From Massilia sp. METH4 (lineage in GTDB: Bacteria; Pseudomonadota; Gammaproteobacteria; Burkholderiales; Burkholderiaceae_D): DNA of 64,000 nt. Made by a program: the position numbers and the translations under genes. The notes below the pieces were generated by a model that worked only from the letters and a program-made list of their open reading frames with translations, searched no databases and was not told the DNA's origin. This document shows, piece by piece, positions 38,241-45,560 of this stretch (the first letter of the stretch is position 1; each line of letters begins with the position of its first letter). The stretch covers positions 1,240,001-1,304,000 of the forward strand of contig NZ_CP146614.1 of the NCBI RefSeq assembly GCF_037094685.1, in the 5' to 3' direction.

Positions 38241-38828
38241 ATGAAAGCAAAATACCTCGGCACGGCGGTGCTGGCGATGGCGGCGGCACTGGCTGGCTGC
38301 GGCGGCAAGACCTCGTTCACGATCAGCGGCACCCTGTCCGGCGTGAACAATCCTGGCCTCGTGCTGGCCAACGGCAGCGAGGAGCTGTCGATCCCGGTCG
38401 GCGCCACGTCGTTCAGCTTCTCGCAAACGGTGGACTACGGCAACAACTACAACGTGACGGTCAAGAACCAGCCGCAATACATGACTTGCACGCCGCCCAG
38501 CACGGCCGGCGTAGCGGGCCGCACGGAGTCGATCGCCATCGTCATCCAGTGCGTGCAGAATACCCATACGGTCTACGTGACGGTCACGGGCCTGGCCGAG
38601 GTGGCCACCGGCGCGGCCCAGCTACAGCTGATCAACGGGACCACCATCCAGGCGGTCACGTCCGCGTCGCCATCGACGGGTTTCGCTGGCATTCCGGTGG
38701 GTACGTCCTACGGTGTCACGATCTTCCAGCAGCCTGCGGGCCAGACGTGCACGATCGCCAACGGCGCCGGCATCATGGGTGACGCCGACCGCGCGGACAC
38801 CGTCGTGACCTGCACGAAAAACGCATGA
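38241..38828 (+). CDS. hypothetical lipoprotein, paralogue of the preceding gene
   Basis: A 195-residue lipoprotein (signal MKAKYLGTAVLAMAAALAGC, lipobox LAGC). Two modules again: SGTLSGVNNPGLVLANGSE with YNVTVKNQPQYMTCTP, and VTGLAEVATGAAQLQLINGT with YGVTIFQQPAGQTCTIANGAG. The layout resembles the 37619-38218 protein. The role is unknown; the shared VTV-x-QP-x-x-x-TCT motif suggests a beta-sandwich with a conserved Cys pair. A rho-independent terminator follows at 38935. Confidence 0.72.
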   Translation: MKAKYLGTAVLAMAAALAGCGGKTSFTISGTLSGVNNPGLVLANGSEELSIPVGATSFSFSQTVDYGNNYNVTVKNQPQYMTCTPPSTAGVAGRTESIAIVIQCVQNTHTVYVTVTGLAEVATGAAQLQLINGTTIQAVTSASPSTGFAGIPVGTSYGVTIFQQPAGQTCTIANGAGIMGDADRADTVVTCTKNA

Positions 38829-38934
38829 TATTCATAAGAGGAATGACGGGCATTCGAAATCGAAAGTAGACTTATATGCGGCAGCGCATCATAATCACTC
38901 CCGTCTCCTCCACTTCTTTTAAAGAATTGGATTT

Positions 38935-38963
38935 AGCCGGCTCCTGGAGCCGGCTTTTTTTTT
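38935..38963 (+). terminator. intrinsic terminator of the lipoprotein operon
   Basis: AGCCGGCTCC (38935-38944), one central T, then the complementary arm GGAGCCGGCT (38946-38955), followed by a run of nine T. It lies 106 bp after the second lipoprotein stop. Confidence 0.85.
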
Positions 38964-38968
38964 GCCCG

Positions 38969-39030
38969 AAATATTTCCCGAACCAGGGTCAGACCCGGCT
39001 TCAGGAAATATTTACATGGGGACAGATTTT
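38969..39030. repeat. GGGTC-A-GACCC palindromic repeat with a degenerate GGGGACAG half element
   Basis: Outer arms AAATATTTCC (38969-38978) and GGAAATATTT (39004-39013) enclose an imperfect stem centred on GGGTC-A-GACCC (38986-38996). A further degenerate half element, TGGGGACAGATTTT, follows at about 39017-39030. It lies in the convergent gap between the lipoprotein operon and the TonB receptor gene. Confidence 0.7.
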
Positions 39031-39098
39031 AGGATGCTGCTGCCGAGCAAAGAAAAACCGCCGGGCAAGCCGGCGGTTCAAGGTGAGGGCGGTGGCGA

Positions 39099-41717
39099 TC
39101 AGAACTTGTACGCCAGCCCGATGTTGTAGCGCCGGCCGTACTCCATCACGTTCTGCATGTACGGGTTGCCCGCCTGGGCGTGGATCACGCGCTGGTTCGT
39201 GATGTTGTCCAGTCCCAGGTGCACTTGCAGCTGCGGCGTCAGGTATTTCGAGATGTTGGCCGAGACGTAGGTCTCTTCGTCGTTCTCGACCAGGTAGCCG
39301 GCCGTCCAGCGCGGCATGCGCACGAACGGGCTGTGGTAGTTCGCCTGCAGCCGCGCCTCGAAGCCGTTTTTCTCGTACCACAGCGTGACGCCGCCGTTAC
39401 GGCGCATCAGGCCCACCATCGGGTAATCGTTGATGAATTCCTTGATGCTGCTTTCGTTATACGAGAAGTTCGCCGCCACGCCCAGGCCGTCGAACGGCGC
39501 CGGCAGCATCGTGAACGCCTGCTGGTACGCCAGTTCCAGGCCGCGCACATAGCCGCCGTCGCCATTGATCGAACGCGTGATGACGGCCTGGCGGCCGTCG
39601 ATGACGGTCGTGTCGGTGGTGATGCCGATGTAGCTGCCCACCTTCTTGTAAAACAGGCCGGCCGACAGCAGCGAGCCCTTGTCGAAGTACCACTGGTAGG
39701 ACAGGTCGGCCTGGTTCGCCATCATCGGCAGCAGGCCCGGATTGCCCGCGCTGCCGGTGAGTGGCTGGCTGGAGCCCGGCGTGGTGTCGATGGAGAGCTG
39801 GCGCGATGCGCGCATCTCGTCCATCGGCGCACGCGACATGGCGCGGGCCAGCGAGAAGCGCAGCTGGTGTTCCTGCGCCTCGTCCAGGTTGAAGATCAGG
39901 TTCGCGCTCGGCAGCGCCTTCGTGTACGACGCGCCGCCTTCCACGTCCGTCGGTGCCGCGCCGTTGCGCGACTCCATGCCATAGCCTGTCTGCTTCGTGT
40001 GCACCACCCGCAGGCCCACGTTGCCGCGGTACTTCAGGCCGAACATTTCGCCATCCAGGTCGCCCTGCGCGTACACGGCACTCGTGCGTTCCTTCACGCG
40101 CCAGCCGGCCAGCAGGTCGGTCGTCGTTTGCGTGCGGCCGTCCGGCGACAGGGCGCCCGGGCCGAACAGCGTGCCCACGGTGCCGTTGAAGTCACCCAGC
40201 ATCAGGGCCGGGAAATAACCTTCCGCGCGGATCGTCTCGAAGGCCGATGCCGGCAGCGAGGTCGCCGTCGTCGCCAGGTTCCAGGTGGTCTGGTGGAACG
40301 ACTTTTCGCGGTCGGAGAACCGGGCACCGAACTTGATGCGGCTGACCGGCCCCCACTCCACCGGGCGCCAGGCCGACAGCTGGGCCGAGTTCAGCTTGTC
40401 GTCGACGTGGCCGTCGGCATCGATGTACAGCGCCGGGGCGCCGAATACGGCGGCATTGCCGGTGTCCTGCGTGAACGAATACGACTGGTGTTCATTGCCC
40501 GTGAAGGCCCACGACAGCGTGCCGGGCGCGCTGGTCTGGCGCACGTCGGCCCATTGGCTGTCGCGGTCGGCGCGCGAGGTGGCCACGTCGGCATCGATCT
40601 TCCATTCACCCACGTTGAACTTGCCGTTCAAGCCGCCGGCGAAATTGCTCATGTTCTGGAACCAGCGCGTGCTGTGCGTGGACACCGTCACGTCGCGCAC
40701 GGTGGCGCCCACCACGTAGCCATTGCGGATATCGAGGTTCGAGAAGTTCGGCGTCTGCCAGCCGTCCCAGTTGCCGATGTCGCCCGTCCAGTGCTGCACG
40801 CTCGGCTCGTAAATCTTGTTCTTGGCGTAGTACAGGTCGGCGGTGATCTGCGCATCCGGGCTCACCTTCCACTCGACCTTGCCCAGCACGCTGGCGCGCT
40901 CGTTGGTGCCGCGCTTGACCTCGTCCTCGAAGCCCCATGGGGTCTTGTCGACGCTGCCGTCGCCGTTCATGTCCACCGAATTGGTTTCGTTGAAGCCCCA
41001 GTGGTTCTTGCGCTTCTCGATCGAAGGCTGCTTCTGGTAGCTGGCGGCCAGCGCCACGCCGACCTTGCCGCTGGCCAGCTGGTCGATATAGATGCCGCCC
41101 AGGCGCGGGCGCCAGGCTTGCGCGTTCACGTCGTTGGCCAACGGGTAGTACAGTGCGTCGGCCTTCACGGAGATCTGGCGGCTCTTGTACTTCAGCGGTT
41201 GCACGGTCTGCAGGTCGATCGAGGTGGCGACGCCACCTTCGACCAGGTCGGCGTTCTGCGTCTTGTAGACCACGGCACCGGACAGCGACTCGGACGGGAA
41301 TTGCTCGAAACGCACGGCGCGGTTCGGCTCGGACGAAGCCAGTTCCCGGCCGTTCAGCGTGGCGCCGATGAAGCGCTCGCCCATGCCGCGCGCCACGATC
41401 TGGCTGGCGTTACCGCGGTCCAGGCCGGCGGCCAGGCCCGGCAGGCGGGCCAGCGATTCCGCGATCGTCGTATCGGGCAGCTTGCCGATGTCTTCCGAGG
41501 ACACCACTTCCACGATGCTGTTGGAATTTTCCTTGACGGACAGTGCGCTGCGCACCGAGGCGCGGATACCGGTCACCGTGACCTGCTGGACGGCCGTCTC
41601 GCCGCTGGCGGGCGCTTCCGCTTGCTGGGGTGCCTGCTGGGCGAGGGCTGCCGCGGGAACGATGGCGGGTACGAGATACATCGCGCGTACCAGCACGCTG
41701 ATGAGGGTGGGCTTCAT
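39099..41717 (-). CDS. TonB-dependent outer membrane receptor
   Basis: An 872-residue receptor of the subfamily common in Xanthomonas, Caulobacter and Oxalobacteraceae, mostly linked to carbohydrate or other nutrient import. A signal peptide ends near AALAQ, followed by a plug domain (VTVTGIRASVRSALSVKEN, IVEVVSSEDIGKLPDTTIAES, RGMGERFIGATLNGRELASS) and a 22-strand barrel. The C-terminus NIGLAYKF ends in aromatic Phe, as outer-membrane proteins do. No transport partner gene lies next to it, so the substrate is unknown. Expression is probably from the gap 41718-41868, which holds a perfect palindrome. Confidence 0.93.
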   Translation of the reverse strand: MKPTLISVLVRAMYLVPAIVPAAALAQQAPQQAEAPASGETAVQQVTVTGIRASVRSALSVKENSNSIVEVVSSEDIGKLPDTTIAESLARLPGLAAGLDRGNASQIVARGMGERFIGATLNGRELASSEPNRAVRFEQFPSESLSGAVVYKTQNADLVEGGVATSIDLQTVQPLKYKSRQISVKADALYYPLANDVNAQAWRPRLGGIYIDQLASGKVGVALAASYQKQPSIEKRKNHWGFNETNSVDMNGDGSVDKTPWGFEDEVKRGTNERASVLGKVEWKVSPDAQITADLYYAKNKIYEPSVQHWTGDIGNWDGWQTPNFSNLDIRNGYVVGATVRDVTVSTHSTRWFQNMSNFAGGLNGKFNVGEWKIDADVATSRADRDSQWADVRQTSAPGTLSWAFTGNEHQSYSFTQDTGNAAVFGAPALYIDADGHVDDKLNSAQLSAWRPVEWGPVSRIKFGARFSDREKSFHQTTWNLATTATSLPASAFETIRAEGYFPALMLGDFNGTVGTLFGPGALSPDGRTQTTTDLLAGWRVKERTSAVYAQGDLDGEMFGLKYRGNVGLRVVHTKQTGYGMESRNGAAPTDVEGGASYTKALPSANLIFNLDEAQEHQLRFSLARAMSRAPMDEMRASRQLSIDTTPGSSQPLTGSAGNPGLLPMMANQADLSYQWYFDKGSLLSAGLFYKKVGSYIGITTDTTVIDGRQAVITRSINGDGGYVRGLELAYQQAFTMLPAPFDGLGVAANFSYNESSIKEFINDYPMVGLMRRNGGVTLWYEKNGFEARLQANYHSPFVRMPRWTAGYLVENDEETYVSANISKYLTPQLQVHLGLDNITNQRVIHAQAGNPYMQNVMEYGRRYNIGLAYKF

Positions 41718-41843
41718 GGGGTCTCCGTGGGTATTTTTATCAGTGATGGGCCACCGGAACCGTACCGGCTGGCCAATCGATCAACTTCTTGATAAAAATT
41801 TTATGTGGCTGAAATGGTTATCAACCACTGAAAAAGTACGGAG

Positions 41844-41868
41844 GACGTATATCAAATTGATATACGTC
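41844..41868. promoter_or_regulatory. perfect palindrome upstream of the TonB receptor gene
   Basis: GACGTATATCAA-A-TTGATATACGTC has perfect 12-bp arms around one base. It is AT-rich with no following T run, so it looks more like a dimeric regulator's operator than a terminator. It sits 127 bp before the receptor's start and 131 bp from the rsmA stop. No regulator gene is adjacent. Confidence 0.5.
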
Positions 41869-41998
41869 GGAGTTTCCTGCCGCTAAGCCATTGTATCGAT
41901 GGGGAAAATTGCAGAGAGCAAGTTGCCGCTGCCGCGCTGCGCGACGGCGGCATGCGTTGCGCGGTTGTAACGAAAACACATGCCGCGTTGCCTTAGGG

Positions 41999-42781
41999 CT
42001 ACTTTTCCGCCGCCGGCAGGCTGTTCGCCAAGGTGACGTAGGCTTCCATCGGCACGGCTTCCGGCCGGGCGCCTGGGTCGATTCCGGCATCCACGATCTG
42101 CTGTTCCATGAACATGCCGGCCAGGCAGTTGCGGATCACCTTGCGGCGCTGCGAGAACGCCTTGGCCACCACGGCTTCCAGCGTGGCCGCGTTGCACGGC
42201 AGCGGGTTCTCGATGGGGATCATGCGCACGATGGCCGAATCCACCTTCGGCGGCGGATCGAACGCCTCCGGCGGCACGATGAACATCAGCGCCATGCGGT
42301 AGCGCCATTGCAGCATCACGGACAGGCGGCCATACGCCTTGGTGCCCGGTTCGGCGACCATGCGCTCCACCACCTCCTTCTGCAGCATGAAGTGCTGGTC
42401 TTGCACCCGTGGCGCGTACTCGGCCAGGTGGAACAGCAGCGGGCTGGAAATGTTGTACGGCAGGTTGCCGACGACGCGCAGCTTGCGCCCTTCCGGCACC
42501 GGGATCGAAGCGAAGTCGAACTTGAGGGCATCGCCCGCGTGGATCGTCAACTTTTCGCGCGGGTAGCGCTTTTCCAGGCGCGCCACGAGGTCGCGGTCCA
42601 GTTCCACCACGTGCATGTGCGGCAGCGACTTGAGCAGCAGATCCGTCATCGCCGCCAGGCCGGGGCCGATTTCCACCATCGTATCGCCGGGCTCCGGCCC
42701 GATCGAATCGATGATGTCGCCGAGGATGCGGTCATCCTGCAAAAAATTCTGGCCGAAGCGCTTGCGGGCAATGTGTTTCAT
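41999..42781 (-). CDS. rsmA: 16S rRNA dimethyladenosine transferase (KsgA)
   Basis: A 260-residue RNA methyltransferase that dimethylates A1518 and A1519 of 16S rRNA. Features: ARKRFGQNFLQDD at the start, EIGPGLAAMTDLLL (SAM site), VELDRDL, and NLPYNISSPLLFHL with the NLPY catalytic motif; the C-terminal part has AFSQRRKVIRNCL. The order lptD-surA-pdxA-rsmA is that of E. coli. A pair of inverted repeats lies between pdxA and rsmA, which may separate their transcription. Confidence 0.97.
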   Translation of the reverse strand: MKHIARKRFGQNFLQDDRILGDIIDSIGPEPGDTMVEIGPGLAAMTDLLLKSLPHMHVVELDRDLVARLEKRYPREKLTIHAGDALKFDFASIPVPEGRKLRVVGNLPYNISSPLLFHLAEYAPRVQDQHFMLQKEVVERMVAEPGTKAYGRLSVMLQWRYRMALMFIVPPEAFDPPPKVDSAIVRMIPIENPLPCNAATLEAVVAKAFSQRRKVIRNCLAGMFMEQQIVDAGIDPGARPEAVPMEAYVTLANSLPAAEK

Positions 42782-42796
42782 GTGTCTTTTCTACAA

Positions 42797-42934
42797 CGGG
42801 GACTGTCCCCGATTTTTAGCAACAAAGTGTGGATTATTCGGGGCTTTGCGACTGCCTGCGAATGGATCAGCGGACCAGGGCGGCGGCCGCCAGATCTTCG
42901 CTGGTTTGTTGTAAAAATTCGGGGACAGTCCCCG
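42797..42934. repeat. inverted pair of GGGGACAG-type palindromic repeats in the pdxA-rsmA gap
   Basis: Two copies of CGGGGAC-N-GTCCCCG (42797-42811 and 42920-42934) with flanks of the type (A)TTTTTAGCAACAAA are arranged as inverted repeats: 42797-42826 is nearly the reverse complement of 42905-42934. They enclose 78 bp without coding features. Palindromic repeat pairs of this kind (BIMEs) are spread by REP-associated transposases in other bacteria. Confidence 0.78.
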
Positions 42935-42972
42935 AGTATTTACAACAGTTTGGGGCAGCCGTTGCGTGCGGG

Positions 42973-44040
42973 TCAGCTTGCGCGGCTGGCATTCGCCATG
43001 CCGACGGCGGCGAGGATGGCTTGTTCCATGCTGCCGCAGTCGGCGTGGCCGAGGCCGCGGGCGGCCAGGTCCAGTGCGGTGCCGTGGTCGACCGAGGTGC
43101 GGATCAGCGGCAGGCCCAGCGTGACGTTGATGCCGCGCCCGAAGGTGGCGTACTTCAGCACCGGCAAGCCCTGGTCGTGGTACATCGCCAGCACGCAGTC
43201 GGCATCGCGCAGGTACTTCGGCTGGAACAGCGTGTCGGCCGGGTACGGCCCGCGGGCATCGATGCCGTGCTCACGCGCCGCTTCCAGTGCCGGCGTGATG
43301 ACGTCGATCTCCTCGCGCCCCAGGTAGCCGTTCTCGCCCGCGTGCGGGTTCAGCCCCGTGACGAGGATGCGCGGCGCGGCGATGCCGAACTTGCCCTTCA
43401 GGTCGCGGTCGATGATGTCCAGCGTCGTGCCCAGCCCTTCGGCCGTCAGCGCCGCCGGCACGTCCTTCAACGGCAGATGTGTCGTCGCCAGCGCGACGCG
43501 CAATTGCTCGACACCCTCGGCACCATGCGGCTCGCCGGCCAGCATCATCACCACCTGCGCGGTGCCGGTGCGATCGGCGAAGTATTCGGTATGGCCGGAG
43601 AACGGCACGCCGGCGTCGTTGATCGTGCTCTTTTGCAGCGGGGCCGTGGCCACCGCCTCGAACCAGCCGGCCTGAATGCCTTCGATCGACGCATCCAGCG
43701 TGGCCAGCACGGCGCGGCCGTTTTCGCTGTCGAGCTGCCCGGGCACCACGTGCGCGGCCAGCGGGATGTCGATCACGGACAGCCGGTCCGGCCCGAAGTG
43801 CGGCAAGCCGCCGTTGCGCACGGCCATCAGCGACAGCGCGCTGACGCGGATTTCCGGGTCGATCGCCTGCGCCGTCATGGCGAGGAAGGCGGCATCGCCC
43901 AGCAGCACGCAGTTGACGCGCTCGCGCAGTGCCCAGGCGGCGCGGATCGATATCTCGGGGCCGATGCCTGCCGGCTCGCCGGTGGTGATGGCGATCGCCG
44001 GGCGAACACCCGGCCGGCGCGCCGGCTTCACGGAATTCAT
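42973..44040 (-). CDS. pdxA: 4-hydroxythreonine-4-phosphate dehydrogenase
   Basis: A 355-residue enzyme of the DXP-dependent pyridoxal phosphate pathway that oxidises 4-phosphohydroxy-L-threonine with NAD. It starts [16 protein letters not shown], with metal-binding residues in [13 protein letters not shown] and the C-terminal [13 protein letters not shown] and [24 protein letters not shown] 44040 is chosen: AAGG lies seven bases upstream, while TTG 44046 would add two residues. It is the third gene of the lptD-surA-pdxA-rsmA order and starts 9 bp after the surA stop. Confidence 0.97.
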   Translation of the reverse strand: MNSVKPARRPGVRPAIAITTGEPAGIGPEISIRAAWALRERVNCVLLGDAAFLAMTAQAIDPEIRVSALSLMAVRNGGLPHFGPDRLSVIDIPLAAHVVPGQLDSENGRAVLATLDASIEGIQAGWFEAVATAPLQKSTINDAGVPFSGHTEYFADRTGTAQVVMMLAGEPHGAEGVEQLRVALATTHLPLKDVPAALTAEGLGTTLDIIDRDLKGKFGIAAPRILVTGLNPHAGENGYLGREEIDVITPALEAAREHGIDARGPYPADTLFQPKYLRDADCVLAMYHDQGLPVLKYATFGRGINVTLGLPLIRTSVDHGTALDLAARGLGHADCGSMEQAILAAVGMANASRAS

Positions 44041-44049
44041 CGACAAGCC

Positions 44050-45456
44050 TTACTTGGTGGCGTCGGCGCGCAGCTCTTCGCTGCGGTATTCCACATAGGC
44101 GCGGTCGCGCACCTCGCGCTGGAAGTCTTCCGCCGCTTCCACCATCTTGCGCTCGCGCAGCGCCATGCGCGCCTCGTTGCGCTTCTTCTCCTTGGACATG
44201 TCCTCTGACTTGCGCTCCACCACCTGGATCAGGTGGTAGCCGAACGCCGTCTCCACCGGGCCCGATACTTCGCCCGGCTTCAGCTCGTTCATCGCCTTCT
44301 CGAACTCGGGGAGCGTGTCGCCCGGGTACAGCCAACCGAGGTCGCCGCCCTTCTTGCCCGATTCGTCGTTCGAATAGATGCGCGCCAGTTCCTCGAACGA
44401 GGCGGACTTGTTGTCCAGCTTCGCCTTCATCTCGGCCAGCTTGCGCTTGGCATCGTCGGCGCTCGTGGACGGCGTCACCTTCAGCAGGATGTGCCGCGCG
44501 TGCGTCTGTTCCACGGCCGCCTCGGCCTGTGCCTGGGCCAGCGAGCGCTTGTCCACCAGCTTTAAAATATGGAAGCCCGTCACGCTCTTGATGATCGGCG
44601 TCACCTGGCCCGGCTGCAGTTTGTCCAGCGCCTCGGCGAACACCGGCGGAATGCGGTCGCTGGCGCGCCAGCCCACGGCGCCGCCCTGCAGCGCATCGGC
44701 CGCGTCGGAATACGTGGCGGCCACCTTGGCGAAGTCGCCGCCTGTGCGCAGCTGGCGCATCACGTCCTCGGCGCGCGCCTGGCGCTGGGCGATCACGTCC
44801 GGCGAGGCGTTCTCGGGAATGCGCACGAGGATCTGCGAAATGTTCAACTCATGCTGCTCGGCCGCCGCCGCTTCCTGCGCGGCCAGGAAGCTGTCCACTT
44901 CCGCTTCCGAAATCTGGATCTTGGCATCGACCTCGTGCTCGCGCAGGCGGGTGGTCATGATCTCTTCACGGATCTCCTCGCGAAAAGCCGCGAACGACGT
45001 GCCATCCTTCTCGATCTGGTCGCGCAGCTGCTGCACCGACATCTTCTGCTGTTCGGCGATGCGGGCGATGGCGCGATCGAGCATGGTGTCGTCGACGCGC
45101 ACGCCCATTTCCTTGGCCATCTGCAGCTGGGCGCGCTCGACGATCATGCGTTCCAGGATCTGCCGCTGCAATGCGGCGGCGTCCGGCAGCTGCACGTTCT
45201 GCGCCTTCATGCGCTGCATGATGACGGCCACGCGCTCGGCCAGTTCGCGGCGCGTGATCACGTCGTCGTTGACGACCACGGCGATCGAGTCGATCTCCGG
45301 GTTCTTCGACTGACCCGGCGGCGTGAAGCCCTGCGACGGCGCGGCCGCGGCGGGGGCCGGTGCGGCCGGCTTGGCGTCCTGCGCCACGGCCGCGCTGCCG
45401 GCCGTCATGGCGCACAGCAGCAGTGCTGCAAGAGTGATCGGGTGCTTACTGAACAT
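44050..45456 (-). CDS. surA: periplasmic peptidyl-prolyl isomerase / chaperone SurA
   Basis: A 468-residue periplasmic chaperone that escorts outer-membrane barrels such as LptD to the BAM complex. A signal peptide (MFSKHPITLAALLLCAMTAG) ends near AAVAQ. The SurA N-terminal domain is at about 55-190 (IDSIAVVVNDDVITRREL), followed by two parvulin PpiC domains (about 195-295 with ISQILVRIPENA; about 305-405 with ARHILLKVTP). The Ala/Pro-rich linker after the signal is longer than in E. coli. ATG 45456 is used because the signal peptide begins there. Confidence 0.96.
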   Translation of the reverse strand: MFSKHPITLAALLLCAMTAGSAAVAQDAKPAAPAPAAAAPSQGFTPPGQSKNPEIDSIAVVVNDDVITRRELAERVAVIMQRMKAQNVQLPDAAALQRQILERMIVERAQLQMAKEMGVRVDDTMLDRAIARIAEQQKMSVQQLRDQIEKDGTSFAAFREEIREEIMTTRLREHEVDAKIQISEAEVDSFLAAQEAAAAEQHELNISQILVRIPENASPDVIAQRQARAEDVMRQLRTGGDFAKVAATYSDAADALQGGAVGWRASDRIPPVFAEALDKLQPGQVTPIIKSVTGFHILKLVDKRSLAQAQAEAAVEQTHARHILLKVTPSTSADDAKRKLAEMKAKLDNKSASFEELARIYSNDESGKKGGDLGWLYPGDTLPEFEKAMNELKPGEVSGPVETAFGYHLIQVVERKSEDMSKEKKRNEARMALRERKMVEAAEDFQREVRDRAYVEYRSEELRADATK

Positions 45457-45507
45457 AATGCAAACGCTTTTCAGGTCAGGTGGAAAATGATAGAGGATAG
45501 CAGGTGC

Positions 45508-45544
45508 GGGCCGCCGAAAGTGTAACAGCTGGTGACGGCGGCCC
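45508..45544. other. hairpin in the lptD-surA gap
   Basis: GGGCCGCCG (45508-45516) and CGGCGGCCC (45536-45544) form a 9-bp GC stem with a 19-base loop between the lptD stop and surA start. There is no T run. It may only modulate mRNA stability. Confidence 0.35.
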
Positions 45545-45560
45545 AAGGGATGGCTGGCTG

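Noticed and set aside
39180..41792. Very long open frames on the strand opposite the TonB receptor, leuS, Rhs and LptD genes
   Set aside because: They come from high G+C third-position bias: the antisense frames lack stops but encode low-complexity Arg/Ala/His/Val-rich sequence with no domain, while the opposite frames encode full conserved proteins.
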